Made by a program: the position numbers and the translations under genes
Notes under the pieces: model-generated
What the model saw: only the letters and a program-made list of their open reading frames with translations
Databases searched by the model: none
Told to the model about the DNA's origin: nothing
Part shown: positions 44,183-53,286 of the stretch, in pieces
Layout of the letters: every line of letters begins with the position of its first letter
Position numbering within the stretch: the stretch's first letter is position 1
NCBI RefSeq assembly: GCF_021404545.1
Contig: NZ_JAAWWD010000046.1
Span: 1 to 59,977 of the forward strand
Length of the DNA: 59,977 nucleotides
DNA from: Aestuariivita sp.
GTDB taxonomy: Bacteria; Pseudomonadota; Alphaproteobacteria; Rhodobacterales; Rhodobacteraceae
Reading direction: 5' to 3'

Positions 44183-44518
44183 ATGTCACTTCCCGTCATC
44201 ACCAAGGACATGTCCGACGCCGAGATTGAGCGGATGATGGAGAATGCGTGCAGCGCGTCCAACTTTCTCAAAGCGATCAGCCACGAGGGGCGTTTGATGA
44301 TCCTGTGTCATCTTGCAACCGGCGAAAAATCGGTGACCGAACTGGAAGAGCTGCTGTCGGCGCGCCAGGCGGCGGTTTCGCAACAGCTGTCGCGCCTGCG
44401 CAGCGAAGGGCTGGTCGCGCCGCGCCGGGATGGCAAGGTGATTTATTACAGTTTGACAGACGAGCGCGCCATTCAGATACTCGATCTGGTCTACGACCTG
44501 TTCTGCAAAGGCAGCTAG
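44183..44518 (+). CDS. soxR: SoxR, ArsR-family sulfur-responsive repressor
   Basis: A 111-residue winged-helix regulator. The helix-turn-helix is EELLSARQAAVSQQLSRLR, and the wing has RRDGKVIYYSLTD. Cys23 (NACSAS) and Cys42 (LMILCHL) are placed as in redox or persulfide sensors of this family (BigR/YgaV/SoxR); a third Cys108 is near the end. ATG at 44183 is used; TTG at 44162 would add seven residues. Expected to repress sox genes until reduced sulfur compounds modify the cysteines. Confidence 0.92.
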   Translation: MSLPVITKDMSDAEIERMMENACSASNFLKAISHEGRLMILCHLATGEKSVTELEELLSARQAAVSQQLSRLRSEGLVAPRRDGKVIYYSLTDERAIQILDLVYDLFCKGS

Positions 44519-44555
44519 CCGCTCGACCAGGCCCGTAGACATACGGGAGGAGCAT

Positions 44556-45608
44556 ATGCTGTTTGGTTTGTCGGATGCGGGGCTTTTGGCCCTGATCGGT
44601 CTGGGTGGCGGCGTGAGTCTCGGTCTTGCGGCGCGGCTTGGACGCTTCTGCACGCTGGGTGCGATCGAAGATGTCCTCTATCAGGGCAGTGCGTTGCGCT
44701 TGCGGATGTGGGTGTTGGCAATCGGGCTGGCGGGCCTGGGATCGTTCGGCCTGGTGGCCGTCGGCGCGCTGGATCCGGCGCAGACGATCTATCATCTGTC
44801 ACCCTGGTCCCCCACATTCGGCATTCTGGGCGGGCTCATGTTCGGCTATGGTATGTCGCTGGCGGGCAATTGCGGTTTCGGGGCGCTCGCGCGCATCGGA
44901 GGTGGCGATCTGCGCTCGTTTGTGATCGTCCTGGTGATGGGGATCAGCGCCTATGTCATGCTGTCGGGTCCATTGGCACAGCCGCGCATCGCGGGCCTGT
45001 CGATGACCGAAGTTCCCACAGATCTGCGCAGCTATCCCCAGCTGGTCAGCCGTGCGACAGGCATTTCACCGGTCTGGATCGGGCTGTTGATCAGCGCGGC
45101 CATCACTGGCTTTGCGCTGTGGTCACGTCCATTTCTGAACAACCCCAAAATGGTTTTTTGGGGGACGGTGGTCGGCTGTGCAATTATCAGCGGATGGGCT
45201 GGGACACAGTGGGTCGCCGATACCGGCTTCAGCAGCCTTGCGGTCAACAGCCACAGCTTTACCGCGCCTCTGGGCGAAACCCTGTTGTTTCTGATGACGT
45301 CGAGCGGTGGCGGCCTGACCTTTGGGGTTGGATCGGTTACCGGAGTTCTGGCCGGGGCCTTTATCGGCAGCTTGATCAAAGGGCATTTCCGCTGGGAGGC
45401 CTGCGAGGACCCGCGTGAGCTGAGGCGGCAGGTGCTGGGCGCCATCTTCATGGGCTTCGGTGCGGTGTTGGCAATTGGATGCACCATCGGCCAGGGGATC
45501 TCGGCCTTTTCGCTCCTGACGCTGAACGCACCGATAGTCTTTGCATCAATCTTTGCCGGGGCGGCCCTTGGCCTGCGACAGTTGATCACCGGGTTCTCAT
45601 TCAGCTGA
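44556..45608 (+). CDS. soxT: SoxT-like YeeE/YedE-family transporter
   Basis: A 350-residue inner-membrane protein with about nine to ten helices. Family cysteines are in LGRFCTLGAIED (Cys32), SLAGNCGFGALARIGGGD and AIGCTIGQG near the C-terminus. It lies 38 bp after soxR, the soxSRT arrangement seen in other thiosulfate oxidisers, and is thought to import thiosulfate or a sulfur signal to the cytoplasm where SoxR senses it. The symbol rests on context. Confidence 0.85.
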   Translation: MLFGLSDAGLLALIGLGGGVSLGLAARLGRFCTLGAIEDVLYQGSALRLRMWVLAIGLAGLGSFGLVAVGALDPAQTIYHLSPWSPTFGILGGLMFGYGMSLAGNCGFGALARIGGGDLRSFVIVLVMGISAYVMLSGPLAQPRIAGLSMTEVPTDLRSYPQLVSRATGISPVWIGLLISAAITGFALWSRPFLNNPKMVFWGTVVGCAIISGWAGTQWVADTGFSSLAVNSHSFTAPLGETLLFLMTSSGGGLTFGVGSVTGVLAGAFIGSLIKGHFRWEACEDPRELRRQVLGAIFMGFGAVLAIGCTIGQGISAFSLLTLNAPIVFASIFAGAALGLRQLITGFSFS

Positions 45609-45702
45609 ACCCTTTCGCCAGACCGACCCTGGCGGCACCTGCGCCGGTGCGGTCTTTCCAAGACCTGTGACGCGCTCACCGGATGCACGACGTCCGGCGG
45701 GC

Positions 45703-46635
45703 CTAGCGCTCCTCGATCAGACGCGCCTGCCAACGGCCTTCGCGGACACTGGCCTCGAGCAGATCCAACACCAGATCCCGCATATGCTCCAACGCGAAGC
45801 TGGGGCGCCGCGCCGTGCTTTCGATAACACACAACGTGCGGTCCAGATCCGGGCGGATGATCGGGCGCGCATGCAGGGTGCCGCTGGCCAGTTCCTCGGC
45901 CATGATCAGCCGTGTGCCGACCGTCGCACCCAACCCTGCACACAGGCTTTCGCCGATGGTGCGGATGGAGTTCACCTGCAGCCGCGCCTTGGCCTCCAGG
46001 CGTTTGAGGAGGCGCGTGTCGCGGGTCAGCGCGCGGGCAGAGAGGCCCTGTTGCAGCAATACCAGGGGATAGTTCAGAACCTCGTCAAAGCTGATCGGCT
46101 CGGGACTGTCGCCGATGATCGAGACCTGACCGACCAGCACCAGTTCCTCGTCCAGAACCGGCGTGATGCGAATGTCCGGACTTGCGATCGGATTGAAGGC
46201 CACCGCAAGATCCGCGCGGCCATTGTGCAGATCGTCGAGGGCGGCGCCAGACAGGCTTTCGGTCAAAGTCAGGCGCAAGTCGGGATAGTCCCGGCACACC
46301 CGCTGCACCAGATCGAACCCGATGGCGCGAATGGCCGAACCGGCCATCACCACAGAGACCGATCCCGTCACCCGGTTGATGGCGGCCTGCATGTCGTCTT
46401 GGGCATCCGACATCGCCGCCAGGATGGTGCGGACATGGCCATAAAACCGCTGGCCCGCTGCGGTCGGCTCCATCCCCCGCCGGTGTCTGCGAAAAAGCTG
46501 CGTACCCAGCTGCGCTTCGAGATTTCCCAGATGCAGGCTGAGGGACGACACCGACAGGCGCAACCGTTCGGCAGCAACCGACAATGTCCCCTCTTCATAG
46601 ATGGCGGCGAAACAGGCCAGGTGACGATCATTCAT
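45703..46635 (-). CDS. LysR-family transcriptional regulator
   Basis: A 310-residue regulator. The N-terminal helix-turn-helix is GTLSVAAERLRLSVSSLSLHLGNLEAQLG, and the co-inducer domain begins near residue 80 (GSVSVVMAGSAIR). ATG at 46635 is chosen because the ATG at 46677 lies within the operator palindrome. Divergent from the CoA-transferase operon, which it very likely controls with a carboxylic acid as co-inducer. Confidence 0.9.
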   Translation of the reverse strand: MNDRHLACFAAIYEEGTLSVAAERLRLSVSSLSLHLGNLEAQLGTQLFRRHRRGMEPTAAGQRFYGHVRTILAAMSDAQDDMQAAINRVTGSVSVVMAGSAIRAIGFDLVQRVCRDYPDLRLTLTESLSGAALDDLHNGRADLAVAFNPIASPDIRITPVLDEELVLVGQVSIIGDSPEPISFDEVLNYPLVLLQQGLSARALTRDTRLLKRLEAKARLQVNSIRTIGESLCAGLGATVGTRLIMAEELASGTLHARPIIRPDLDRTLCVIESTARRPSFALEHMRDLVLDLLEASVREGRWQARLIEER

Positions 46636-46668
46636 CGCATGAGCTTTGAGGATTTTAAGACATAGATC

Positions 46669-46681
46669 AACAATCATTGTT
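46669..46681. promoter_or_regulatory. Candidate LysR-type operator
   Basis: Perfect inverted repeat AACAAT-C-ATTGTT in the gap between the LysR gene and the CoA-transferase, 53 bp before the latter's ATG. Size and place fit a LysR recognition site controlling both directions. Confidence 0.5.
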
Positions 46682-46734
46682 ATTTTCTGATATCATGCCA
46701 ACGCGTATCGTGTGCCCCACCAACAGGAGCGCAC

Positions 46735-47919
46735 ATGTCCAACCCTGAATTTCGTCCGCTCGACGGCGTTCGCGTCATCGAACTGAGCCACATGATCATG
46801 GGGCCGGCCTGCGGCATGTTCCTGGCGCTGCTGGGGGCCGAAGTGATCAAGGTCGAACCGCCGGGCGGCGACAAAACACGCTATCTTCAGGGGATGGGGC
46901 GTCCGATGCATCCGCTCTTTAACCGCGGAAAGAAGTCGGTCTGCCTGGACACCGCAACGCCGGATGGGCGTGCGGCCCTGCACCGCCTCTTGGCCTCCGC
47001 CGATGTGCTGGTCGAGAACTTCCGCGATGCCTCGCTCGCCGATATGGGGCTGGATCTGGAGGCGTTGCGCACACGCTATCCGCGTCTGATCATCAGTGGC
47101 TGCAAGGGGTTTCTGAGCGGGCCCTATCAGGATCGCACAGCGCTTGACGAGGTCGTGCAGATGATGACCGGGCTTGCCTATATGACCGGCCCGCCGGGGC
47201 GGCCCTTGCGGGTGGGATCCTCGGCCAACGACATCATGGGCGGTCTTTTTGGCGCGTTCTCGGTTCTGGCCGCATTGCTGGAACGGCAAACCACCGGCGA
47301 AGGCCGCACGATTCGGGTGGGGCTTTTTGAGAACTGCCTGCTCCTGGTTGCGCAACATATGGTGCAATTCGACCTTGACGGGGTGAACCCGCCGCCGATG
47401 CCCGCGCGCGATTTTTCCTGGCCGGTCTATGACGTGTTTCAGACAGCCTCGGGCCAGCAGATCTTTGTGTCGGCTGTCACGGACGGGCAATGGCATACCA
47501 TCACCGGCCTTCTGGGCCTGGAAAATCTGCGCGATGACCCGCGCCTTCAGGGGCGCAAGGCTCAGATCGCGGCACGCTCCTGGACCATTCCGATCTTTGC
47601 CGAAGCGATCGGCGCACGGACCGCAGAGGACCTGACCGCCCTGTTTGAGGCACATGGCATTCCGTTCTCTCCCATCTCCAAACCCGGTGACATGTTCGAC
47701 GATCCACATGTGGCGCGGGACGGCGGGCTTGACACCTCCGCCATTGATGGAAACGGCACGTTTCGCGCGCCTTCCCTCCCCTTCGAGGTGGACGGTGCGG
47801 CCAACCCGCCCGCGGGCGATGTCTCGGGCGTGGGCGCGGATACCGCCGCAGTGCTGGCCAGCGTCGGCCTGGCCCCGGACGAGATCGCTGCCTGCACGCC
47901 TTTGCGGACACCTGCATGA
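46735..47919 (+). CDS. Family III CoA-transferase (CaiB/BaiF)
   Basis: A 394-residue cytoplasmic enzyme that moves CoA between organic acids. The N-terminus PLDGVRVIELSHMIMGPACGMFLALLGAEVIKVE is the classic CaiB opening, and the catalytic Asp lies in the DEVVQMMTGLAY region (near residues 140-150). It overlaps the lyase gene by 4 bp, so it probably activates the lyase substrate. Together with the TRAP genes this suggests an imported dicarboxylic hydroxy acid. Confidence 0.93.
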   Translation: MSNPEFRPLDGVRVIELSHMIMGPACGMFLALLGAEVIKVEPPGGDKTRYLQGMGRPMHPLFNRGKKSVCLDTATPDGRAALHRLLASADVLVENFRDASLADMGLDLEALRTRYPRLIISGCKGFLSGPYQDRTALDEVVQMMTGLAYMTGPPGRPLRVGSSANDIMGGLFGAFSVLAALLERQTTGEGRTIRVGLFENCLLLVAQHMVQFDLDGVNPPPMPARDFSWPVYDVFQTASGQQIFVSAVTDGQWHTITGLLGLENLRDDPRLQGRKAQIAARSWTIPIFAEAIGARTAEDLTALFEAHGIPFSPISKPGDMFDDPHVARDGGLDTSAIDGNGTFRAPSLPFEVDGAANPPAGDVSGVGADTAAVLASVGLAPDEIAACTPLRTPA

Positions 47920-48842
47920 CCCGTGCGGCACAGATATACCCCCAAGGCCGCCTCACCCTGCGCGAGGTTGGCCTGCGCGACGGGCTGCAAATGGTCGAGG
48001 TCTGGCCCGACACGACCGCAAAGCGCGATTGGGTGACGCGCGAGCACGCGGCAGGCGTCCGGCATTTCGAGGTCGGCTCCTTCCTACCCGCCAGCCGCTT
48101 CCCACAGTTTGCCGATGTCGCCGAGCTTGCCCAAACGATTGGCACGTTGCCCGGCGCCCACAGCATCGCGCTGGCCCTGAACGAGCGTGGTGTGCACGAC
48201 GCTTTGCAGGCGGGTGTCCATGAAATCGCACTGGTCGTTTCGGCCACACAGGCGCATTCGCAAGCCAACCAGCGGCGCAGCCAGGATGACGCGGTCGCGC
48301 TGATCCGAATGGCAGACCGCGCCCGCGCGGCGGACGGGCCGCTGATCTCGGTCGGGATTGCGATGGCGTTTGGATGCTCGATCAGCGGCACGGTGCTGCC
48401 GCATGACGTGCTCGATCTGGTGGAGAGCTGTCTGGAGGCCGGAGCGGACGTGATCGGGCTGGCCGATACGGTGGGGTTTGCAGGGCCCGATGCGGTTGGC
48501 GCGCTGACAGCACAGGCGCGTGCCCTGTGCGGTCCGGTGCCGCTCTGCATCCATCTGCATGATACGCGCGGTCTGGGCATTGCCAATGCGTCGGCCGCGT
48601 TGGACGCGGGCTGCCAGGTGCTGGACGGATCGCTTGGAGGCTTGGGCGGGTGCCCCTTTGCCCCCGGTGCCACCGGCAACGTCGTGCTCGAAGACCTTGC
48701 CTTTCTGGCCCAGACAAAGGGGGTCGACACCGGCATCGATCTGGAAAAACTGATCGCTGTCCGGGACGTGCTGAAGAGTGCCATGCCCAACGAGCAGCTT
48801 TTTGGCGCCGTTGCGCGCGCAGGACCGATCCCGACGATGTGA
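47916..48842 (+). CDS. Hydroxymethylglutaryl-CoA lyase family enzyme
   Basis: A 308-residue TIM-barrel lyase. The REVGLRDGLQ motif gives the catalytic Arg and metal-binding Asp, HLHDTRG gives the two metal-binding His, and the G-loop GGLGGCPFAPGATGN carries the catalytic Cys. The complete active site supports cleavage of HMG-CoA to acetoacetate and acetyl-CoA, or of a close analogue such as citramalyl-CoA. No leucine-degradation genes are nearby, so exogenous substrate is likely. Confidence 0.92.
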   Translation: MTRAAQIYPQGRLTLREVGLRDGLQMVEVWPDTTAKRDWVTREHAAGVRHFEVGSFLPASRFPQFADVAELAQTIGTLPGAHSIALALNERGVHDALQAGVHEIALVVSATQAHSQANQRRSQDDAVALIRMADRARAADGPLISVGIAMAFGCSISGTVLPHDVLDLVESCLEAGADVIGLADTVGFAGPDAVGALTAQARALCGPVPLCIHLHDTRGLGIANASAALDAGCQVLDGSLGGLGGCPFAPGATGNVVLEDLAFLAQTKGVDTGIDLEKLIAVRDVLKSAMPNEQLFGAVARAGPIPTM

Positions 48843-48907
48843 CAGTCACCAACGAGACCCGGATCCGTTCCGGGACAAGACCGCAATAACCAAAATGGGA
48901 GGATACC

Positions 48908-49894
48908 ATGAAACATCTGATTTACGGCGCGGCCCTGGCCGCAGGGCTTGCCACGCCCGCATTGGCTGCCGAGGAAATGCGGTGCAGCCACCAACTGCCG
49001 CCCGCGCACCATATCGCCAAGGTCATCGACCGCTGGGCGGCCGAGATCGAGACGCTGTCGGGCGGCGAGATCGACGTGCAGGTCTTTGGCGCCAACAGCC
49101 TTGTCGGCGCGCGCGAAAACATCGTTTCGGTCGCCAAGGGCAACATCGAATGCGCCTTTTCGATCAACCCGCAATGGGGCAAGACGCTGCCGCTGATGAA
49201 TGTCACGCTCAAACCCTATGCCGTAACCGATCTCGAAACGCTTGCCGCCTGGCCCGACAGTGCCGCAGCCGCGTTTCTGAATGAAAAGCTGCTGGAGAAA
49301 GGCGTTCACAACGCGGTCTGGCTGTTTACCACGCGGATGACGGCGATCACGTCCAACGGGGCGCCACTGATCAACCAGCCCGATTTCGAAGGCGTCAAGA
49401 TCCGCGGGCTGAACCCGGTGGCGGATTCGTTCCTGGTGGCGATGGGGGCCGCCCCTTCGGCAATGTCCGGCTCCAAGGTCTATGAGGCGCTCTCAACCGG
49501 CGTCATCGACGCCGGCATGACCGATGTGGCCGCCGCCTATTCGCGCAAATACTACGAGGTGCAGGATCAGGCCAATGTCATGCCGCTCTTTAGTGTATTC
49601 TTTCACGGCTACCTCAACCCGGCCTGGTACAACGGGCTGACCGACAGCCAGAAAGCCGCCATTGACGAGGCCGGTGCGAAGGCCGCGCAATGGGCCGTCG
49701 TCGCCTCCGAGGAGGCCTCTGCCTCGGCGCCGGATCAACTGGCCGAGAAGGGCATGAACGTCCATATCCAGACCCCCGAGGAACAGGCCGAATGGCAGGC
49801 TCTGATGGGGCCGGCCTTTGACGAAGCCTTTGGAGAGGCCACCGGAGAGGATGGGGTCAAGCTGCTTGGTCTTGTCGACGGAATTTCAGGGTGA
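48908..49894 (+). CDS. TRAP transporter substrate-binding protein (DctP)
   Basis: A 328-residue periplasmic protein with signal peptide MKHLIYGAALAAGLATPALAA. The DctP fold is shown by HQLPPAHHIAKVIDRWAAEIE and KIRGLNPVADSFLVAMGAAPSAM, the region that holds the carboxylate-binding Arg. GGAGGATACC precedes the ATG. It is followed by both membrane subunits with 4-bp overlaps. Confidence 0.94.
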   Translation: MKHLIYGAALAAGLATPALAAEEMRCSHQLPPAHHIAKVIDRWAAEIETLSGGEIDVQVFGANSLVGARENIVSVAKGNIECAFSINPQWGKTLPLMNVTLKPYAVTDLETLAAWPDSAAAAFLNEKLLEKGVHNAVWLFTTRMTAITSNGAPLINQPDFEGVKIRGLNPVADSFLVAMGAAPSAMSGSKVYEALSTGVIDAGMTDVAAAYSRKYYEVQDQANVMPLFSVFFHGYLNPAWYNGLTDSQKAAIDEAGAKAAQWAVVASEEASASAPDQLAEKGMNVHIQTPEEQAEWQALMGPAFDEAFGEATGEDGVKLLGLVDGISG

Positions 49895-50427
49895 GCGTCA
49901 AGCTCTCTGATGACCACGCCGCCTCCGGGACGCGCCATGTCTCGGGGGTGGAAAAGGCCGTGCGCTGGGTGACTGGCGCCGGTGCGGCCGCGGCGACCCT
50001 GATGGTGCTGGTCGTGTTCAGCGTGGTCAGCTACAGCGTCTTCATGCGCTATGTGCTGGGCACGCCGGTCACGATCACCGACGAGCTGAACGGGTTTCTG
50101 GTTGTGGCGATGGTGGCGCTGGGGGCCGGTGAGGTCCTGCTGCGGGACGAGCATTTCGGCGTCGACCTGCTGACCACCCGCGCGCAGGGGCGCGCCAAGA
50201 AATGGATCGGTATCTGGGGGTTGATCGCAGTGATCTGCGTGGCCTCCGCGATTGTCTATAGCGCGGTCTTGATGGTGCGGTTTTCCTATGATTTCGGGAT
50301 CTATTCCAACGGATATCTTGGCGTGGCCATGTGGATACCGCAATCGGCTTTGCTGGTTGGTATGGTGATCCTGATCCTGGCCGCCTTGGCCCGAATGACC
50401 AGCTTATTGACGGATCCCGCGGGATGA
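49891..50427 (+). CDS. TRAP transporter small membrane subunit (DctQ)
   Basis: A 178-residue inner-membrane protein with four hydrophobic helices. It starts with GTG at 49891, overlapping the DctP stop (GTGA). The conserved FMRYVLGTPVTITDELNGFLVV segment in the middle is typical of DctQ. It tethers the large subunit. Confidence 0.92.
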   Translation: MSVKLSDDHAASGTRHVSGVEKAVRWVTGAGAAAATLMVLVVFSVVSYSVFMRYVLGTPVTITDELNGFLVVAMVALGAGEVLLRDEHFGVDLLTTRAQGRAKKWIGIWGLIAVICVASAIVYSAVLMVRFSYDFGIYSNGYLGVAMWIPQSALLVGMVILILAALARMTSLLTDPAG

Positions 50428-51710
50428 TGACATTTCTGATCCTGGGCGGGCTGATCCTGATCCTGCTGACCGGCGTGCCTATCTTTGCCGGGCTGGGCCT
50501 TGCGTCTCTGATCCTGATGCTGCTGACCGAAGGCAGCGTCAACAGTGCTGCCGACACCGTCTTTGCCAAGCTCAATAACGGGCTGCTCACGGCGATCCCG
50601 ATGTTTGCATTCATGGCGCATGTGATGATCCGCGCGCGGGTGGTCGAGGACCTCTACAATGCGGCGAACGCGATGGTCGGTCATCTGCGCGGCGGGCTTG
50701 GTGTGGCCACGATCCTGTCCTGTACGATCTTTGCCGCGATCTCCGGCTCGTCCGTGGCAACGGCCTTGACCATCGGGTCCACGGCCATTCCGCAGATGAA
50801 GCGGTTCAACTATCGCCCCAGCTATTCCTATGGCGTGATCGCGGCCGGTGGCACGTTGGGCATTCTGATCCCACCTTCGGGGCCGCTGATCCTGTATGCC
50901 ATCGTGACCGAAGCCTCGATTGGCGCGCTGTTTCTGGCCGGTTTGATCCCCGGCGTGATGATGGCGCTGATCTTTGCGGGCTGGGCGATGGTCAGCGCGG
51001 GCTTCGGCGCCACCGTCGCGCGCAAACCCTGGGAGGGGATGGGCGTCGTCTGGGCCCGCGCGCGTCAATCGATCTGGGCGCTGCTGATGCCCCCCGTGGT
51101 GCTGGGCGGGATCTATCTGGGCGTGTTCACCGCCACCGAGGCCGCCTCTATCGGTTGTCTTTATGCACTGGTGATCGCGGTTCTGGTCTATCGCAACTTT
51201 GGCTGGCGCGATCTGTGGATGACCGCTCTCGACACGGTGCGCACCACCGCGATGCTGTTCATGATCCTGGCGGCGGCCGCACTGTTCGGCCACGCGGTGA
51301 CGATCATCCGGTTGCCCATCGAGATTGTGGAGGCAGTTGCCGCGCTGGGCATGACGCCCACCCAATTCGTGCTGGCGGTGATGGCGCTGATCCTGGTTCT
51401 GGGGATGTTCCTGGAGACGATCTCCATCATCCTGATCACCACGCCGATCGTGTTTCCGGTGATGCTGGCGCTGGGCATCGACCCGATCTGGTACGGGATC
51501 CTCCTGATGATCAATCTGGAAATGGCGCTGATCACGCCGCCGGTGGGGATGAACCTTTTTGTGATCAAGGGCATTGCCAAGGCACCACTGTCGCAAGTCA
51601 TCAGCGGGTCGGCACCCTATGCGGGACTGATGCTGATCGGTCTTGCATTGGTGTTCGTGTTCCCGCCGATTGCCACATGGCTGCCCGATGTAGCCGGGTT
51701 CGGGCGATAG
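50424..51710 (+). CDS. TRAP transporter large membrane subunit (DctM)
   Basis: A 428-residue inner-membrane channel subunit with about twelve helices, sodium-coupled in characterised members. Conserved segments are SGSSVATALTIG, GGTLGILIPPSGPLILYA, and ITPPVGMNLFVIKG near the C-terminus. ATG at 50424 overlaps the DctQ stop; the frame is open earlier within dctQ. Confidence 0.95.
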   Translation: MMTFLILGGLILILLTGVPIFAGLGLASLILMLLTEGSVNSAADTVFAKLNNGLLTAIPMFAFMAHVMIRARVVEDLYNAANAMVGHLRGGLGVATILSCTIFAAISGSSVATALTIGSTAIPQMKRFNYRPSYSYGVIAAGGTLGILIPPSGPLILYAIVTEASIGALFLAGLIPGVMMALIFAGWAMVSAGFGATVARKPWEGMGVVWARARQSIWALLMPPVVLGGIYLGVFTATEAASIGCLYALVIAVLVYRNFGWRDLWMTALDTVRTTAMLFMILAAAALFGHAVTIIRLPIEIVEAVAALGMTPTQFVLAVMALILVLGMFLETISIILITTPIVFPVMLALGIDPIWYGILLMINLEMALITPPVGMNLFVIKGIAKAPLSQVISGSAPYAGLMLIGLALVFVFPPIATWLPDVAGFGR

Positions 51711-51766
51711 CAAGCGCATCGTTCAGGGGCCGTGTCGGCACGGGCAACACTCAAAAGATGAGAGCG

Positions 51767-51797
51767 GCCCCGGTCCACGGACCGGGGCTGTCTTTAT
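51767..51797 (+). terminator. Terminator of the TRAP operon
   Basis: Stem GCCCCGGTC/GACCGGGGC with loop CACG, followed by TGTCTTTATTT. Located 56 bp after dctM. A good hairpin with a moderate T-rich tail. Confidence 0.78.
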
Positions 51798-51989
51798 TTC
51801 GGGCAGGCCGGATCATTCCAGAGATATGACAGAACTGACAGGGTGGATCGGTGTGGCCGCCGCAACCGGCTCTGAGCGAGCATCGCCCGGGATCGCAGCC
51901 CCGCGAGATTGGTTGATTTTTATCAAGACGCCCTCGGACAAATCCCGGTACATCCCGACACTGTCCGCCCCCATTGCGTGAGAAGCGAA

Positions 51990-52517
51990 ATGCCCCAGTC
52001 CGCCGACCCCTCGCCAGCCGATCAAATCGCAACTGTCTTTTATTCCCGCAGTGGCCATTCCCGCAGCGTGGCACAGGACCTCGCGCAATCGCTCGGGGGG
52101 CCGCTTTTCGAGCTTCTGGTTCCGCGCTATGACATGGCCATCCTGGGGTTTATGCGGGCGGGCTATGACAGCCTCTGGCTGAACCATCCGGCTCCGCAAA
52201 ACGACATTCCATCACTGTCCGACTATGGGGCTGTGGGTCTTTGCGGGCCGATCTGGACTTCATATCCTGCAACCCCGCTTCGGCATATACTGGCCAAGCG
52301 CAGCGATCTGCCAACACGTGTTGGCCTGTTTCTGACCTGCGATGCCCACTCTCCTCCGCACAAGGCCTATAGCACCGCCGAAGCCGATCTGGGCCGGTCG
52401 CTCACCGCCATGGCAACCCTGTCCAACAAGAACGAGGACGCGGGCAGCAGACGGCAATTGATCGCCGATTTCGCCCAAACGCTCAAAGCGTCTTGCACGG
52501 ACAATGCGCCTGTCTGA
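51990..52517 (+). CDS. Flavodoxin-like protein
   Basis: A 175-residue protein. Strand and phosphate-loop ATVFYSRSGHSRSVAQDLAQ near residues 14-33 fit a flavodoxin FMN site, followed by YGAVGLCGPIWTSYPATPL, the second FMN loop. It lacks a signal peptide, so it is cytoplasmic. ATG at 51990 gives a normal start; 27 upstream codons are rejected. It lies 56 bp before the ABC exporter genes and may be co-transcribed. Electron partner unknown. Confidence 0.75.
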   Translation: MPQSADPSPADQIATVFYSRSGHSRSVAQDLAQSLGGPLFELLVPRYDMAILGFMRAGYDSLWLNHPAPQNDIPSLSDYGAVGLCGPIWTSYPATPLRHILAKRSDLPTRVGLFLTCDAHSPPHKAYSTAEADLGRSLTAMATLSNKNEDAGSRRQLIADFAQTLKASCTDNAPV

Positions 52518-52573
52518 CTAAGATCCGCAAGGAACCAGACCGATGCGACTGACACGGCCCAACGGGACATCAG

Positions 52574-53281
52574 ATGCCAAAGATCATTTTCCGGACCGAA
52601 GGCGTGACCAAGGTCTATGACACCGGAGAGGTCAAGGTCTATGCCCTCGCCGGGGTTGATCTGGAGCTCTATGCAAGCGAACTGACGGTTCTGCTGGGCC
52701 CTTCGGGCAGCGGCAAATCCACCTTGCTCAATATCCTCGGCGGGCTTGATCACGCAACAGACGGACGGGTCTGGTTTGGCGAGACCGAATTGACGAATAT
52801 GTCGAGCCGCGGTCTGACCCAGTATCGGCGCGACCATGTGGGGTTCGTGTTTCAGTTCTACAATCTTGTTCCCAGCCTCACGGCACGCGAAAATGTCCAG
52901 CTTGTGACCGATGTGGCGCGCGACCCCATGCCCGCCGCCGAGGCGCTGGAACTGGTGGGACTGGGCAAACGGATGGACCATTTCCCGTCCGAGATGTCGG
53001 GCGGCGAACAGCAACGGGTCGCGATCGCCCGCGCGATTGCGAAACGTCCCGAGATCCTGCTGTGCGATGAGCCGACCGGCGCGCTCGACAGCACCACGGG
53101 CACTCAGGTCCTCGAAGTGTTGCAGAGCATCAACGAACAGTTCGGCACGACCACGGTCGTTATTACCCACAACGCCGAGATCCGGCGCATGGCGCATCGC
53201 GTCATCTACTTCCGGGACGGCAAAATCAGCAAGACGCAGATCAACGAACATCGCCTGGCCCCGCATGAGATCAAGTGGTGA
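52574..53281 (+). CDS. ABC exporter ATPase (LolD/MacB type)
   Basis: This 235-residue ATPase has Walker [13 protein letters not shown]-loop [12 protein letters not shown], signature [14 protein letters not shown] and Walker [13 protein letters not shown]. The N-terminal [19 protein letters not shown] is typical of the FtsX-partner subfamily. Its stop abuts the permease start. It drives the mechanotransmission-type exporter with the following permease and periplasmic adaptor. Confidence 0.92.
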   Translation: MPKIIFRTEGVTKVYDTGEVKVYALAGVDLELYASELTVLLGPSGSGKSTLLNILGGLDHATDGRVWFGETELTNMSSRGLTQYRRDHVGFVFQFYNLVPSLTARENVQLVTDVARDPMPAAEALELVGLGKRMDHFPSEMSGGEQQRVAIARAIAKRPEILLCDEPTGALDSTTGTQVLEVLQSINEQFGTTTVVITHNAEIRRMAHRVIYFRDGKISKTQINEHRLAPHEIKW

Positions 53282-53286
53282 ACGGC

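Noticed and set aside
50301-51719. 472-codon open frame antisense to dctM
   Set aside because: Composition dominated by His, Arg, Asp and Gln, typical of an antisense membrane-protein shadow.
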